Shown here piece by piece: positions 56,267 through 64,000 of a stretch of DNA of 64,000 nucleotides. Each line of letters opens with the position of its first letter. Positions within the stretch are counted from its first letter, which is position 1. Where the stretch lies: assembly GCF_000381925.1 (NCBI RefSeq), contig NZ_KB907307.1, positions 4,898,001-4,962,000 on the forward strand, written 5' to 3'. The DNA comes from Nocardia sp. BMG111209 (lineage in GTDB: Bacteria > Actinomycetota > Actinomycetes > Mycobacteriales > Mycobacteriaceae). The notes beneath the pieces are model-generated. The model saw only the letters and a list, made by a program, of their open reading frames with translations. It did no database searches and was not told where the DNA came from. A program made the position numbers and the translations under genes.

Positions 56267-57475
56267 ATGGGCCGCAAGATTCGTACACCACTCGTACTGG
56301 CCGGTGTCGCCGCAGTCGCACTCCTATCCGGCTGTGGGGTGACAGGCACCGCGACGCCGGGCGAGATCGACGTCCGCACGCTCGACGCCGGGCCGTATCC
56401 GGTCGACCGGCACCACTACGACCAGACCGGCGGCACCAAAGGCGCGCTGCTGGAAGGCATGCGGATGTCCGCCGCCGTGGTACCGACGGTCCACATCGAC
56501 CCGTCGCTGACGGTCGGACAGGGCGGCCGGGTCATCGTCGACAGCCGCGACGCCACCGCCCATCTCCTGGCCGGGGTTTCGCGACCGGCGCTGGATCGCA
56601 ACAAGCTGGTGACCGGTTACGTCACCGCCGGCGCCGACCGGCCCGACGCCCCCGGCGCCGACGGCCCGGGCCCCGGTGCGACCGCGGTCACCACACTGGT
56701 ACTGCGCTTCCCGAATGCCGACGCCGCCAAACAGGCCGCGACCCAGCTGGAGGATTCCGATTTCAGTGTCGCGCCGGACCTGAACCGCAAACTGACGCTG
56801 CCGCAATACCCGAGCGCCTACATCCACTACCGGCCCGGGGTCGCCAGCATCGGAACCTTCATGGCGCAGAAGGAATTCGTCATCTCGCTGTTCATCCAGC
56901 GGCCGTCCCCGACCGAATCCGACCTGCTGGACTGGGTGCGGAAGACCCTGGACGCACAGGTTCCGGCGCTGGACCGGTTCGAGCCGACCCCGCCGGACCA
57001 GCTGAACGCACTGCCGGTGGATCCCGAGGGCCTGCTGGCCCGGACGCTGGTGGCGGATCGCACCGATCGCATCCCCGATCCGGACAAGTTCGCCTTCTAC
57101 GGTGCCCCCGCGATGGTGGACATCTCCGGTGACGAGGCCACCCGCCAGCGCCTGGTGGACGAGACCGGCCTGGACGCGCTCGCCGTCGCCGACACCAGTT
57201 CGGTACTGCGCGTTCGTGATCCGTCCGCGACCGGGCGGCTGGTCGACGGCCTGATCGCGTCGGCGGGCACGGAATACGACAGCACGAACGTACCCACCAC
57301 CGTTCCCGGCGCGAAATGCCTGCAGCTCAACGCCCGTGGGGACGCCGCACACGAAAGTCGTTACCGCTGTTACGTTCCCTATCATCGCTACGTTCAGGTG
57401 ATCAGCAGCGACGACACGGCCGATATCCGATACCGGCTGGCCGCGGCGTACGCCCTGCTGGCCAACAACTTCTGA
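56267..57475 (+). CDS. DUF7373-type lipoprotein (paralogue 1)
   Basis: A 402-residue lipoprotein: signal peptide with lipobox LLSGC (Cys23), then a two-part domain. Conserved points shared with the three paralogues further right are the N-terminal D-x-G-x-Y/F-P motif (LDAGPYPVD), an LRFPNADAAKQAA segment, the tyrosine/proline-rich centre, the FEPTPPDQLNALPVDPEGLLARTL segment and a C-terminal cysteine pair region (KCLQL...RCYVPYHRYV). Function unknown. ATG after GAACGGGGGCGG. It begins the rightward run that continues with the Rv3446c-type gene. Confidence 0.82.
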   Translation: MGRKIRTPLVLAGVAAVALLSGCGVTGTATPGEIDVRTLDAGPYPVDRHHYDQTGGTKGALLEGMRMSAAVVPTVHIDPSLTVGQGGRVIVDSRDATAHLLAGVSRPALDRNKLVTGYVTAGADRPDAPGADGPGPGATAVTTLVLRFPNADAAKQAATQLEDSDFSVAPDLNRKLTLPQYPSAYIHYRPGVASIGTFMAQKEFVISLFIQRPSPTESDLLDWVRKTLDAQVPALDRFEPTPPDQLNALPVDPEGLLARTLVADRTDRIPDPDKFAFYGAPAMVDISGDEATRQRLVDETGLDALAVADTSSVLRVRDPSATGRLVDGLIASAGTEYDSTNVPTTVPGAKCLQLNARGDAAHESRYRCYVPYHRYVQVISSDDTADIRYRLAAAYALLANNF

Positions 57476-57603
57476 CCCATCGACTCCGGCGGCAGACGGT
57501 CGCGCCACACCCGCCCCCGGCGAACCGCGGGTGAGATCCGGCGCGACCGGTATGCTGCGTGGCCATCGCGCTCCGGCGGCCCGACGACGAGGGGAGGTCG
57601 AAC

Positions 57604-59217
57604 GTGCCGGACATCGATGTCGTCCTCACCGACGCACGGCTGTGGGCCCGCAGCTACCCGGCGCCGGCGACCGATCCGGCGGTCCGCTACCGGCGGCCGT
57701 CGTCTCCAGGCCACCCACCGAAATCCGGGCGGGACACCGCATTCGCACCCGACTTCGACTCGGCACAGTGGGACGGACCGCCGTCGATCATGCCCAGCGG
57801 TGACGGCTTCGCGGTGGGCGCGCCGCTGCGGCCACCGTCACCGGCGGTATCGGTGGTCCGGATGGCATCGGCCGACCGGATCGCCTTCGATCCGATCGGG
57901 GCGCAGGAGATCTCGCCGATGCCGACACCGGCCGAAGCCCTCGGTGAAGTGTTCTGCGCACTCCTGGCGAACCTGCGCCTGCCGGGACCGGGCCGGCGGT
58001 CGACGGTGGTGGTGCCCACGGAGTGGGGAACCCGCCGGCGCGGGACGGTCGAATCCGCCGCGCGGCACATCGCCGCCGATGTCGTGCTCGAGTCACTGGC
58101 CCAGCGGGCGGTGGCACTCGGCGCGAGTACCGGCCCGGGACAACGCATCGCGGTACTGGAGGCGAATCCGCTGACCACGACCGCCACCCTCGTCGGCCGT
58201 TCCGGGACACGCACCTGGATCGAGGCCTGCGAACACGAACCGGCCGTGGGTACCGACGATCTGGTCCCCGGCCGCGACGGTTCGGCGATCGCCGCGGTGC
58301 TGGGCCGGCTGCCGGATATCGAGCGGGCCAATCACGTCCTCGTCACCGGGCTCGACACCCCCGGCGCGCGAACGGCGGTGCACACGGCACTGGCCGCACT
58401 GCCGGGCTGCCCGGCGGATATCCGGACCGTATCCGGCGGCGATCTGCTACGACCACCGGAGGACGCCGAACAGACTGCGGCCGAACGCTTTTCACCGCTG
58501 TCGGCGCGCCGGAGCGGCTCGCTGCACGAGTACGCGGTCCGGCGACACCGGTCGCGAGCCGGTCGCATCCTGTTACCGGCGGTCGCGCTCGTCGCCACAC
58601 TCGTCGTGGTGGTGGCAGTGGCACATCACCGGTCCGCGAGTTCGACGACGGCAGCGCAACCTACGCGTACCCCCGCCGCGGCGGCGCCACAGCCCGAATC
58701 GGCCCGCCCCTCTGCCGCATTCACGACATTGCCTGCGGCACCGAGCATTTCGGCATCGGGATCGCAACTGCCGTCGGGGATATCCCCCGCACCACAGACG
58801 ACCGTCCGATTGTTCGACCGGGTCCGCGCCGACCTTCCACCGGGCTGGCACCCGAACACCCGGACCGACGCCCGGGTCGACCTGACCCCGGACAACGGTG
58901 CGCGGCAACGGATCACCGTGACACAACGGCAGCTGTCCCCCGGTGCGAAGCTCGGCGACGTCGCCGAAACCCTGGACCGGCAGATCGCGCAACGTCCGCC
59001 CGGCACCGTCGGAGAACTGAAGCACGACAACGTCTTCGGCGATCACCCCGGCCTGTCGTACGAGGAGTTCCCCGGCGACGGCACGACCGTGCGCTGGCAG
59101 GTGCTGGTCGATTCCGGCGTGCAGGTCAGCGTCGGCTGTCAGTACGAGTCGAACACCTGGCCCGCCGTCGCCGACGCGTGCGAACGATTCGTGCGCGGAC
59201 TGCGCGTCGGCGAATGA
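57604..59217 (+). CDS. type VII secretion-associated protein, Rv3446c family (TIGR03931-like)
   Basis: A 537-residue single-pass membrane protein. Residues 80-290 are an actin/Hsp70-like module (STVVVPTEWGTRRRGTVESAA; VLVTGLDTPGARTAV). A transmembrane helix lies at about 321-341 after the basic RRHRSRAGR. After a Pro/Ala/Ser linker, the C-terminal domain (about 415-535) has LPPGWHPNTRTDARVDLTP and GLSYEEFPGDGTTVRWQVL, matching the TIGR03931 domain of Rv3446c-like proteins as I know it. GTG 57604 follows GGGGAGG. In Mtb this family belongs to ESX-4; no ESX core genes are in this window. Convergent with the metallophosphoesterase, three bases apart. Confidence 0.82.
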   Translation: MPDIDVVLTDARLWARSYPAPATDPAVRYRRPSSPGHPPKSGRDTAFAPDFDSAQWDGPPSIMPSGDGFAVGAPLRPPSPAVSVVRMASADRIAFDPIGAQEISPMPTPAEALGEVFCALLANLRLPGPGRRSTVVVPTEWGTRRRGTVESAARHIAADVVLESLAQRAVALGASTGPGQRIAVLEANPLTTTATLVGRSGTRTWIEACEHEPAVGTDDLVPGRDGSAIAAVLGRLPDIERANHVLVTGLDTPGARTAVHTALAALPGCPADIRTVSGGDLLRPPEDAEQTAAERFSPLSARRSGSLHEYAVRRHRSRAGRILLPAVALVATLVVVVAVAHHRSASSTTAAQPTRTPAAAAPQPESARPSAAFTTLPAAPSISASGSQLPSGISPAPQTTVRLFDRVRADLPPGWHPNTRTDARVDLTPDNGARQRITVTQRQLSPGAKLGDVAETLDRQIAQRPPGTVGELKHDNVFGDHPGLSYEEFPGDGTTVRWQVLVDSGVQVSVGCQYESNTWPAVADACERFVRGLRVGE

Positions 59218-59220
59218 CCC

Positions 59221-60333
59221 TCAGGCGCTGCGCAACACCAGCACCGTGATCTCGCTGGGCGCGAACACCCGCAACTGCGGTCCCCAGAACCCGGTACCGC
59301 GACTGGTGTACAGCTGGGTGCCGCCGTGCCGGCTCAGACCGGCGACCACCGGCTGATCGAGCCGCACCAGATAATGGAACGGCCAGATCTGCCCGCCGTG
59401 CGTGTGCCCGGAGAGTTGCAGCGCCACACCGGCTTCCACCGCCGCGCCGATCAGCTTGGGCTGATGGGCGAGCAGCACCACCGGCGCGTCCGGGATATCG
59501 GCCAGCGCCGCACCGATATCCGGCCCGTGCCCGGCCAGCCCGGTACCGGTGGGATCGTCGATTCCCGCCAGCACCAGCCGATCACCACCGCGCTCGATCA
59601 CCTCGTGCTGATTGTGCAGCGGCTGCCAGCCGAGCGAACTCATGTGCTCGATCCAGCCCAGCGCGTCCCCGAAGTATTCGTGGTTGCCGGTGATGTAGAA
59701 CCGGCCGTATTCGGCGGACACCTTGCCCAGCGGATCCACCTGGCGACTCCGCCGCGCCACCGATCCGTCCGCGAGATCGCCGGTGTGGCAGGCGATATCG
59801 GGCCGCTGCGCGTTCACCACCTCCACCACCCGCTCCGACCAGCGCAGCCGGTTCGTCGCCGCGTAGTGGGTGTCGGTCAGCAGGACCACGCGCAGGCCGT
59901 CGAGCCCGCGGCCGAGCCCGGCGATCGGCACCTCGACCGTCCGCACCCGCGGCACCCGCCGGGCCTCGGCCACGCCGTACGTCACCAGCGCCGCGGCCAC
60001 CGCGAACACCGCCCACGCGATGGGCCCGGCGGTATCGTGCACCCCGGCCAGCGCCAGCACACCGCGCGCCAGCAGGCCGAGCACCGACCAGGTGAACAGC
60101 ACCCACCCGACCCCGAGCAGGGTGTCACCGATCAGCGAGGCGGGATCCGACTCCGCCGGGCCGTGCCCGAGCAACATGCCCGCGGGCAGTGCGGCACAGG
60201 CGAGCAGGAACAACGCCGAGCCGATCCAGAACACCGGTCCGGTGGCCGCGGCGCCGATCAGCACCCACCAGGGAACGACGAACAACACCGCCGGAATCGA
60301 GACGAACAGCAACACGCGGGGGACGTACTTCAC
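59221..60333 (-). CDS. membrane-anchored metallophosphoesterase (YaeI/Rv-type)
   Basis: A 370-residue protein. Four or five hydrophobic segments fill residues 1-125; a calcineurin-like domain follows from about 150. Metal motifs are LTDTHYA, HTGDLADG, ITGNHEYFGD, LLAHQPK and LSGHTHGGQIWPFHY. This is the YaeI/UDP-2,3-diacylglucosamine-hydrolase-like or 'metallophosphoesterase membrane' type; the substrate, perhaps a lipid phosphate, is not known. GTG 60333 has GAGGA eight bases upstream. The N-terminal extension open beyond it is poorly coding. Confidence 0.9.
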   Translation of the reverse strand: MKYVPRVLLFVSIPAVLFVVPWWVLIGAAATGPVFWIGSALFLLACAALPAGMLLGHGPAESDPASLIGDTLLGVGWVLFTWSVLGLLARGVLALAGVHDTAGPIAWAVFAVAAALVTYGVAEARRVPRVRTVEVPIAGLGRGLDGLRVVLLTDTHYAATNRLRWSERVVEVVNAQRPDIACHTGDLADGSVARRSRQVDPLGKVSAEYGRFYITGNHEYFGDALGWIEHMSSLGWQPLHNQHEVIERGGDRLVLAGIDDPTGTGLAGHGPDIGAALADIPDAPVVLLAHQPKLIGAAVEAGVALQLSGHTHGGQIWPFHYLVRLDQPVVAGLSRHGGTQLYTSRGTGFWGPQLRVFAPSEITVLVLRSA

Positions 60334-60695
60334 CAGGTCATCCTCATCGAGGGGGGAATTTCGACGATAGCAGCACGGACCGGTCGGTCGCCGCCGCCGA
60401 GTTGTGCACAGCCGTCCACACCCGCCACCGATGGTGATAACCACGAGCGCGTTGCCCACGGGTTCGCTACGCTCGGGCGCGGAGGACCCGGCCCACCGGC
60501 CGGGCACGGGAGGGGACATCGTGACGACAGACGGGTCATCGGCGCGCACGCCGCGTATCGGGTCGGCCAGGCCGAACCCTCGATTCGCGCACACCGGCCG
60601 GGTCGCGCACCCGCATCCGAATCGACCGCTCGGTCCGATTCCGCCCCTTCCGCTGTCGTAGGATGCCGCGAGACCGAGCGAACGGGGGGAGGGAA
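60334..60695. other. intergenic region with a short frame behind a strong ribosome site
   Basis: The region separates the leftward metallophosphoesterase and the rightward lipoprotein 2. It contains promoters for both and the 46-codon frame listed separately. A TTGTGCACA sequence near 60404 resembles a DnaA box, but a single copy is not meaningful. Confidence 0.45.
60521..60661 (+). CDS. possible short leader or small protein
   Basis: A GTG start six bases after GGGAGGGG opens a 46-codon frame rich in Pro, Arg and His (RIGSARPNPRFAHTGR) that ends TAG 34 bases before lipoprotein 2. The ribosome site is one of the strongest in the window, but the composition is not typical of a folded protein. 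It may be a translated leader of the lipoprotein gene or chance. Confidence 0.28.
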   Translation: MTTDGSSARTPRIGSARPNPRFAHTGRVAHPHPNRPLGPIPPLPLS

Positions 60696-61907
60696 ATGAA
60701 AGTCGTTGCCGGGTCCCGGGCGGTCCGCGCGGCCGGCGCACTGCTGGCCGCCGCGCTGATCCTGCCGGCCGCGGCCGCCTGTGGCGCCGATGTCCCCGGA
60801 CATGCCCTGCGCCAGGCCGCCGACACCGCGAATCTCGATGTGGGGAACTATCCGACGAAGCAGCGGGTCATCGGGCGCGCCAAGACGCAGAAGCAGGCCC
60901 GCACCCGGGAATCCCAGCGGCTGGCCGATTTCGTCGCCCTGCCCTCGGAGGCCGATCCGGCCTACACCGACGATGCCATGGGCCTGTCCACCCATGTCGT
61001 GCTGAACCGCCACGGCATGGGCAAACTCGTCATCAACGACACGTTCAACGATGTGGCCAAGGATCTGGTCGCGGGCTGGCAGAACGCCATGTCGACCCCG
61101 GTGGATCCCAATGGGAACGCCCGCACCCTGAACATCGCGGTACTCGAATTCCCCAGCGCGAAGATCGCCGCCGACGTCGGGCCCACCCTGGAACACGACG
61201 ATTTCACCTACAACATCGACAACGCACCCGTCGATCTGGTGAAACATCCCGAGGGCAAGGCACATTGGCGGCCGGCGATCTCGTCGATCGGTTCCTGGAC
61301 GGTGCACGACCGGTACGTGGTCTTCATCAAGGTGGTCGACGGCACCGCCGCTCCCGATCTGCCGTCGCTGGTCTCCTTCACCGACACCATGCTCGATACC
61401 GAACTGCCGCTGCTGGACAAGTTCGTTCCCACACCGGCCGATCAGCTCATGAACATCGATATGGATCCCGGCGGTCTGCTCGGCCGCACACTCCCGTCGA
61501 ATCCGGAAAACCCCCTGCGCGCCGATGTCGACGGGGTCTATGTCGGCCGCGGCGCGGCCAGCGGTATGCAGAACGCGGGCCTGAACTTCCTGAAGACCGG
61601 CGATCTGGATCTGGTCGCCTTCGGTGACGGCGCCGTGTTCCGCAGCCGCACCACGAAGGGCGCGCTGGCGTTGTGGCAGGACGAACAGCCCTCGACCCAC
61701 CTCACATCGACCCGGCGCATGGCCGATCCGCCGAAAGGCCTGGGCGCCAACGTCGAATGCTTCACGGATCTCACCGACAAGGGTGACCCGATCATGAATC
61801 TGTGCATTCTCCAAGTGGATCGCTACACCGCGGAGACGGCGGCGAAGAACCTGCAGGACCTGCACCAGAAGACCACTGCCCAATACGTTCTCCTGACGGC
61901 CGCGTAG
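60696..61907 (+). CDS. DUF7373-type lipoprotein (paralogue 2)
   Basis: A 403-residue protein with a signal peptide ending PAAAAC (Cys29). Family points: LDVGNYPTK after the lipobox, IAVLEFPSAKIAADV, the RPAISSIGSWTVHDRYVVFIKV centre, FVPTPADQLMNIDMDPGGLLGRTL, and a C-terminal NLCILQVDRYTAE pattern. ATG 60696 follows GGGGGGAGGG. First of three consecutive paralogues on the + strand with short gaps (15 and 4 bases), so an operon. Confidence 0.82.
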   Translation: MKVVAGSRAVRAAGALLAAALILPAAAACGADVPGHALRQAADTANLDVGNYPTKQRVIGRAKTQKQARTRESQRLADFVALPSEADPAYTDDAMGLSTHVVLNRHGMGKLVINDTFNDVAKDLVAGWQNAMSTPVDPNGNARTLNIAVLEFPSAKIAADVGPTLEHDDFTYNIDNAPVDLVKHPEGKAHWRPAISSIGSWTVHDRYVVFIKVVDGTAAPDLPSLVSFTDTMLDTELPLLDKFVPTPADQLMNIDMDPGGLLGRTLPSNPENPLRADVDGVYVGRGAASGMQNAGLNFLKTGDLDLVAFGDGAVFRSRTTKGALALWQDEQPSTHLTSTRRMADPPKGLGANVECFTDLTDKGDPIMNLCILQVDRYTAETAAKNLQDLHQKTTAQYVLLTAA

Positions 61908-61922
61908 TCGGGGGCCGCAACA

Positions 61923-63164
61923 GTGAATTCACCCGAACCACGGATCAAGCGATTCCTCTCCGCCGGTGCGATTCTCGCGGTGCTGGTGGTGATCATCGCG
62001 CTGTCCGTACAGAGTTGCGCACCCGGCGTCGCCGGACATGCCGCACCGGGCCTGACCCCCGTCGACCTGACCACATTGCGGACCGGTTCGTACCTCGCGC
62101 AGCCGACGGCCTACAAGCCGAAATTCCGCAATTCGACGGACTTCCGGATGATCGAATCACGGCGCATGCTGGGCTATCTCGTGCACCCCTTCGACGTGGA
62201 TCCCGACGACAATGCCCCGTCGACGGTGAAACTCGTCTCCTCCGGCACGGATATGACCTCGGACGACGGAATACCGAAGGTGTTCGCTCCGATCGGCGAC
62301 ACGTTCAACGTGCTGGCGGGTGTGTACGTGTCCCGCACCAACGGCAATCTCCGGAGCCGGAGGAAGGTGATCGCCGGCCTGCTGCGCTTCCCCACCGAGG
62401 ATGCGGCCCGCGGCGCGGCGGATCAGTTCGGCACGATCGAGAACGACACCAACCCGGGGCGGCACCCGCTCACGCTCGCCGGTCATCCCGACGCACACGC
62501 CAGTTCGGGCGACGATGCCGCGGCGACGGCCTTCATCGCCCACGGGCCGTATGTGATCATCGTCAGCACCCGGGTCCCGGCGCCGGACCCGGCCGCGTTG
62601 TCCGGCCTGACCGGGCGGACCATCGATCTCCAGCTCGCCGCGATGGCGACGTTGCAGCCCACCCCGCTCGACGATCTGCTCGACCTCGCCGCCGATCCCG
62701 CGGGCCTGATGCGCCGGGCCGCACCGCAGGCGAAGGACTACAGCGATCCCTTCTTCGACACCGCCGATTTCGGCACCTACGATCCGCTGGCCGATCTGCA
62801 CTACGAGCGCAATCCGGTCGATGTCCGCAACGCCTTCCGGGACGACGGCGTGGACGCGGTCGCCCGGCGGGCCGGGGTGCTGTACCGGACCCGCGATCTG
62901 GCCGCCTCGTTCCGATTGCAGAACACGCTGACCGAAACCGGTAAGGACGACGACCTGCTGAATCCGCCGCCCGGTCTGCCCGACGCCAAATGCGTGCGCC
63001 TGGACCTGCAGGATTCGAACCGGAGCTACGACGCGTTCTGCGTGGTCGTGTACGGCCGCTATGTCGCGATGGTGGTCGACCACCTCCCGATCGCGCGGCC
63101 CACCCCCACCGCGCTGTACGAACGCGCCGGCGCTCAGTACGCGATCCTGGCGAGGAGCGAGTGA
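61923..63164 (+). CDS. DUF7373-type lipoprotein (paralogue 3)
   Basis: A 413-residue exported protein with a hydrophobic N-terminal segment and a weak lipobox (SVQSC, Cys32), so lipidation is less certain than for its neighbours. Family points: LRTGSYLAQP, AGLLRFPTEDAARGAADQF, LQPTPLDDLLDLAADPAGLMRRA and the terminal CVVVYGRYVAMV. GTG start, 15 bases after paralogue 2. Function unknown. Confidence 0.8.
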   Translation: MNSPEPRIKRFLSAGAILAVLVVIIALSVQSCAPGVAGHAAPGLTPVDLTTLRTGSYLAQPTAYKPKFRNSTDFRMIESRRMLGYLVHPFDVDPDDNAPSTVKLVSSGTDMTSDDGIPKVFAPIGDTFNVLAGVYVSRTNGNLRSRRKVIAGLLRFPTEDAARGAADQFGTIENDTNPGRHPLTLAGHPDAHASSGDDAAATAFIAHGPYVIIVSTRVPAPDPAALSGLTGRTIDLQLAAMATLQPTPLDDLLDLAADPAGLMRRAAPQAKDYSDPFFDTADFGTYDPLADLHYERNPVDVRNAFRDDGVDAVARRAGVLYRTRDLAASFRLQNTLTETGKDDDLLNPPPGLPDAKCVRLDLQDSNRSYDAFCVVVYGRYVAMVVDHLPIARPTPTALYERAGAQYAILARSE

Positions 63165-63168
63165 ACCG

Positions 63169-64000
63169 ATGAATCCGATCAGGCAGCTCACCCGCACCCT
63201 CGTCGCCTGCGCCGCGGCCGTCACCGTCGTACTGACCGGAACCGCGTGCGGAGACCATCACCAGGACAAGCCCGCTCCGGCCGCCATCGACGTCGCGAAG
63301 GTCGATTCCGGAAACTTCCCCAGCACACCCGTCGACCTCGAGCAGAGCCGGACCGAATCCTCGGGATATGTGCGCGAATCCATCCGGATCGGGAATTCCG
63401 TACCGCTGGCGGTGGACGTCGACAGCAAATACATCTTCGAACCGAAGGCCTACATCTCCCGCACGCTCACCGTGAAGAATCACCCGTCGTACGCCGGTAT
63501 CGGGGTCGACGACAATTTCGATTCCGTCGCACCGGGATTCGTCGTGGGCTGGGCCACCAGCGGACAGCGGCGCCTCGACGAGACCATGGGCCGGGTGTTC
63601 GATATGGACACCTTGCGCTTCACCGACGCCGACCGTGCCGCCGCCGCGGTCAAGAACATGTCCGCCGTGGTGCCGGGCAGGCCCGCGACCATATCCGGCT
63701 ATCCGGCGGCCACCGCGAATGTCACCACCACGACGCTCGGCACCAACATCCTCACCGTCTGGTATCAGCGCAACGACCTGCTGCTCATCGTGCAGTTGTC
63801 CGATCCGGTCAGCATCCCCTTCGACGTGGCGCCGCTGGCGGATATCGCGAAGAAGGCCCTCGACAAATGGGACGCGATGATCAAGTCCTATACCGAGACG
63901 CCGCTCGACAAATTCGGCTCGCTTCCCCTGGATGTCGACGGAATGCTCGGTCGCACGGTTCCTTTCGACAAGAACACGTTACCGGGCGGAATCGACCCGC
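63169..64000 (+). CDS. DUF7373-type lipoprotein (paralogue 4, 3' end cut by window)
   Basis: The ATG at 63169, four bases after the stop of paralogue 3, opens a frame that runs off the window end; 277 codons are visible. A signal peptide with a weak lipobox (TGTAC, Cys27) is followed by VDSGNFPSTPVDLEQ, the FTDADRAAAAVKNM segment, a tyrosine-rich centre and FGSLPLDVDGMLGRTVPF, all in the same order as in the paralogues. About a third of the protein lies beyond base 64000. Confidence 0.82.
   Translation, partial: MNPIRQLTRTLVACAAAVTVVLTGTACGDHHQDKPAPAAIDVAKVDSGNFPSTPVDLEQSRTESSGYVRESIRIGNSVPLAVDVDSKYIFEPKAYISRTLTVKNHPSYAGIGVDDNFDSVAPGFVVGWATSGQRRLDETMGRVFDMDTLRFTDADRAAAAVKNMSAVVPGRPATISGYPAATANVTTTTLGTNILTVWYQRNDLLLIVQLSDPVSIPFDVAPLADIAKKALDKWDAMIKSYTETPLDKFGSLPLDVDGMLGRTVPFDKNTLPGGIDP

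Overview
The window is high-GC actinobacterial DNA with densely packed genes, many GTG starts and 1-4 base stop/start overlaps. Gene content points to a mycolata genome close to Nocardia. It has orthologues and gene orders known from Mycobacterium tuberculosis (Mtb): Rv0805/cpsY, mazG-mfd-TetR-glmU-prs, egtDCBA, glmS...glmM-rpsI-rplM and an Rv1747-like FHA-ABC transporter. It also has type VII secretion (T7SS)-associated proteins and a tandem family of DUF7373-type lipoproteins that I know mainly from Nocardia. Comparisons with Mtb are from memory, not from a search.

Layout. 1-8.6 kb: end of a cysteine-synthase-like gene, a MATE exporter, a cAMP phosphodiesterase of the Rv0805 type convergent with a Stealth/CpsY sugar-phosphate transferase, a split-barrel flavoprotein plus thiamine-binding pair behind a probable iron box, and an ECF sigma factor divergent from an MFS exporter. 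9-11.5 kb: an orphan polytopic protein resembling VirB6/TrbL. 11.5-20.9 kb: genome maintenance and precursor supply (mazG, mfd, two TetR genes, tRNA-Gln, glmU, prs), with a large intergenic hairpin at 16.3 kb. 21-30.6 kb: ergothioneine operon egtA-B-C-D, a quinone-oxidoreductase/TetR divergent pair with a clear operator, and an EgtE-like PLP enzyme. 30.6-34.1 kb: pth, rplY and glmS.

34.2-52.5 kb holds two look-alike operons of small helical (EspC/WXG-like) plus large secreted-type proteins on either side of an ABC-F ATPase, then glmM-rpsI-rplM, then a 978-residue repeat-rich protein with an actin/Hsp70-like N-terminus, then the FHA-ABC transporter. 52.8-64 kb is an envelope region: zinc-metallopeptidase lipoprotein, FHA/zinc-ribbon repeat protein, four paralogous lipoproteins (the last cut by the window edge), a T7SS-associated membrane protein of the Rv3446c type and a membrane metallophosphoesterase.

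How the genes fit together: GlmS, GlmM and GlmU make UDP-GlcNAc for the wall, and Prs makes PRPP for nucleotides, histidine and decaprenyl-phosphoryl-arabinose. EgtA-D make ergothioneine from Cys, Glu and His. The T7SS-like and lipoprotein genes, with two FHA proteins suggesting Ser/Thr-kinase input, are the least understood part and the best place to look for an undescribed envelope or secretion system. No CRISPR array, rRNA, insertion sequence or prophage was seen.
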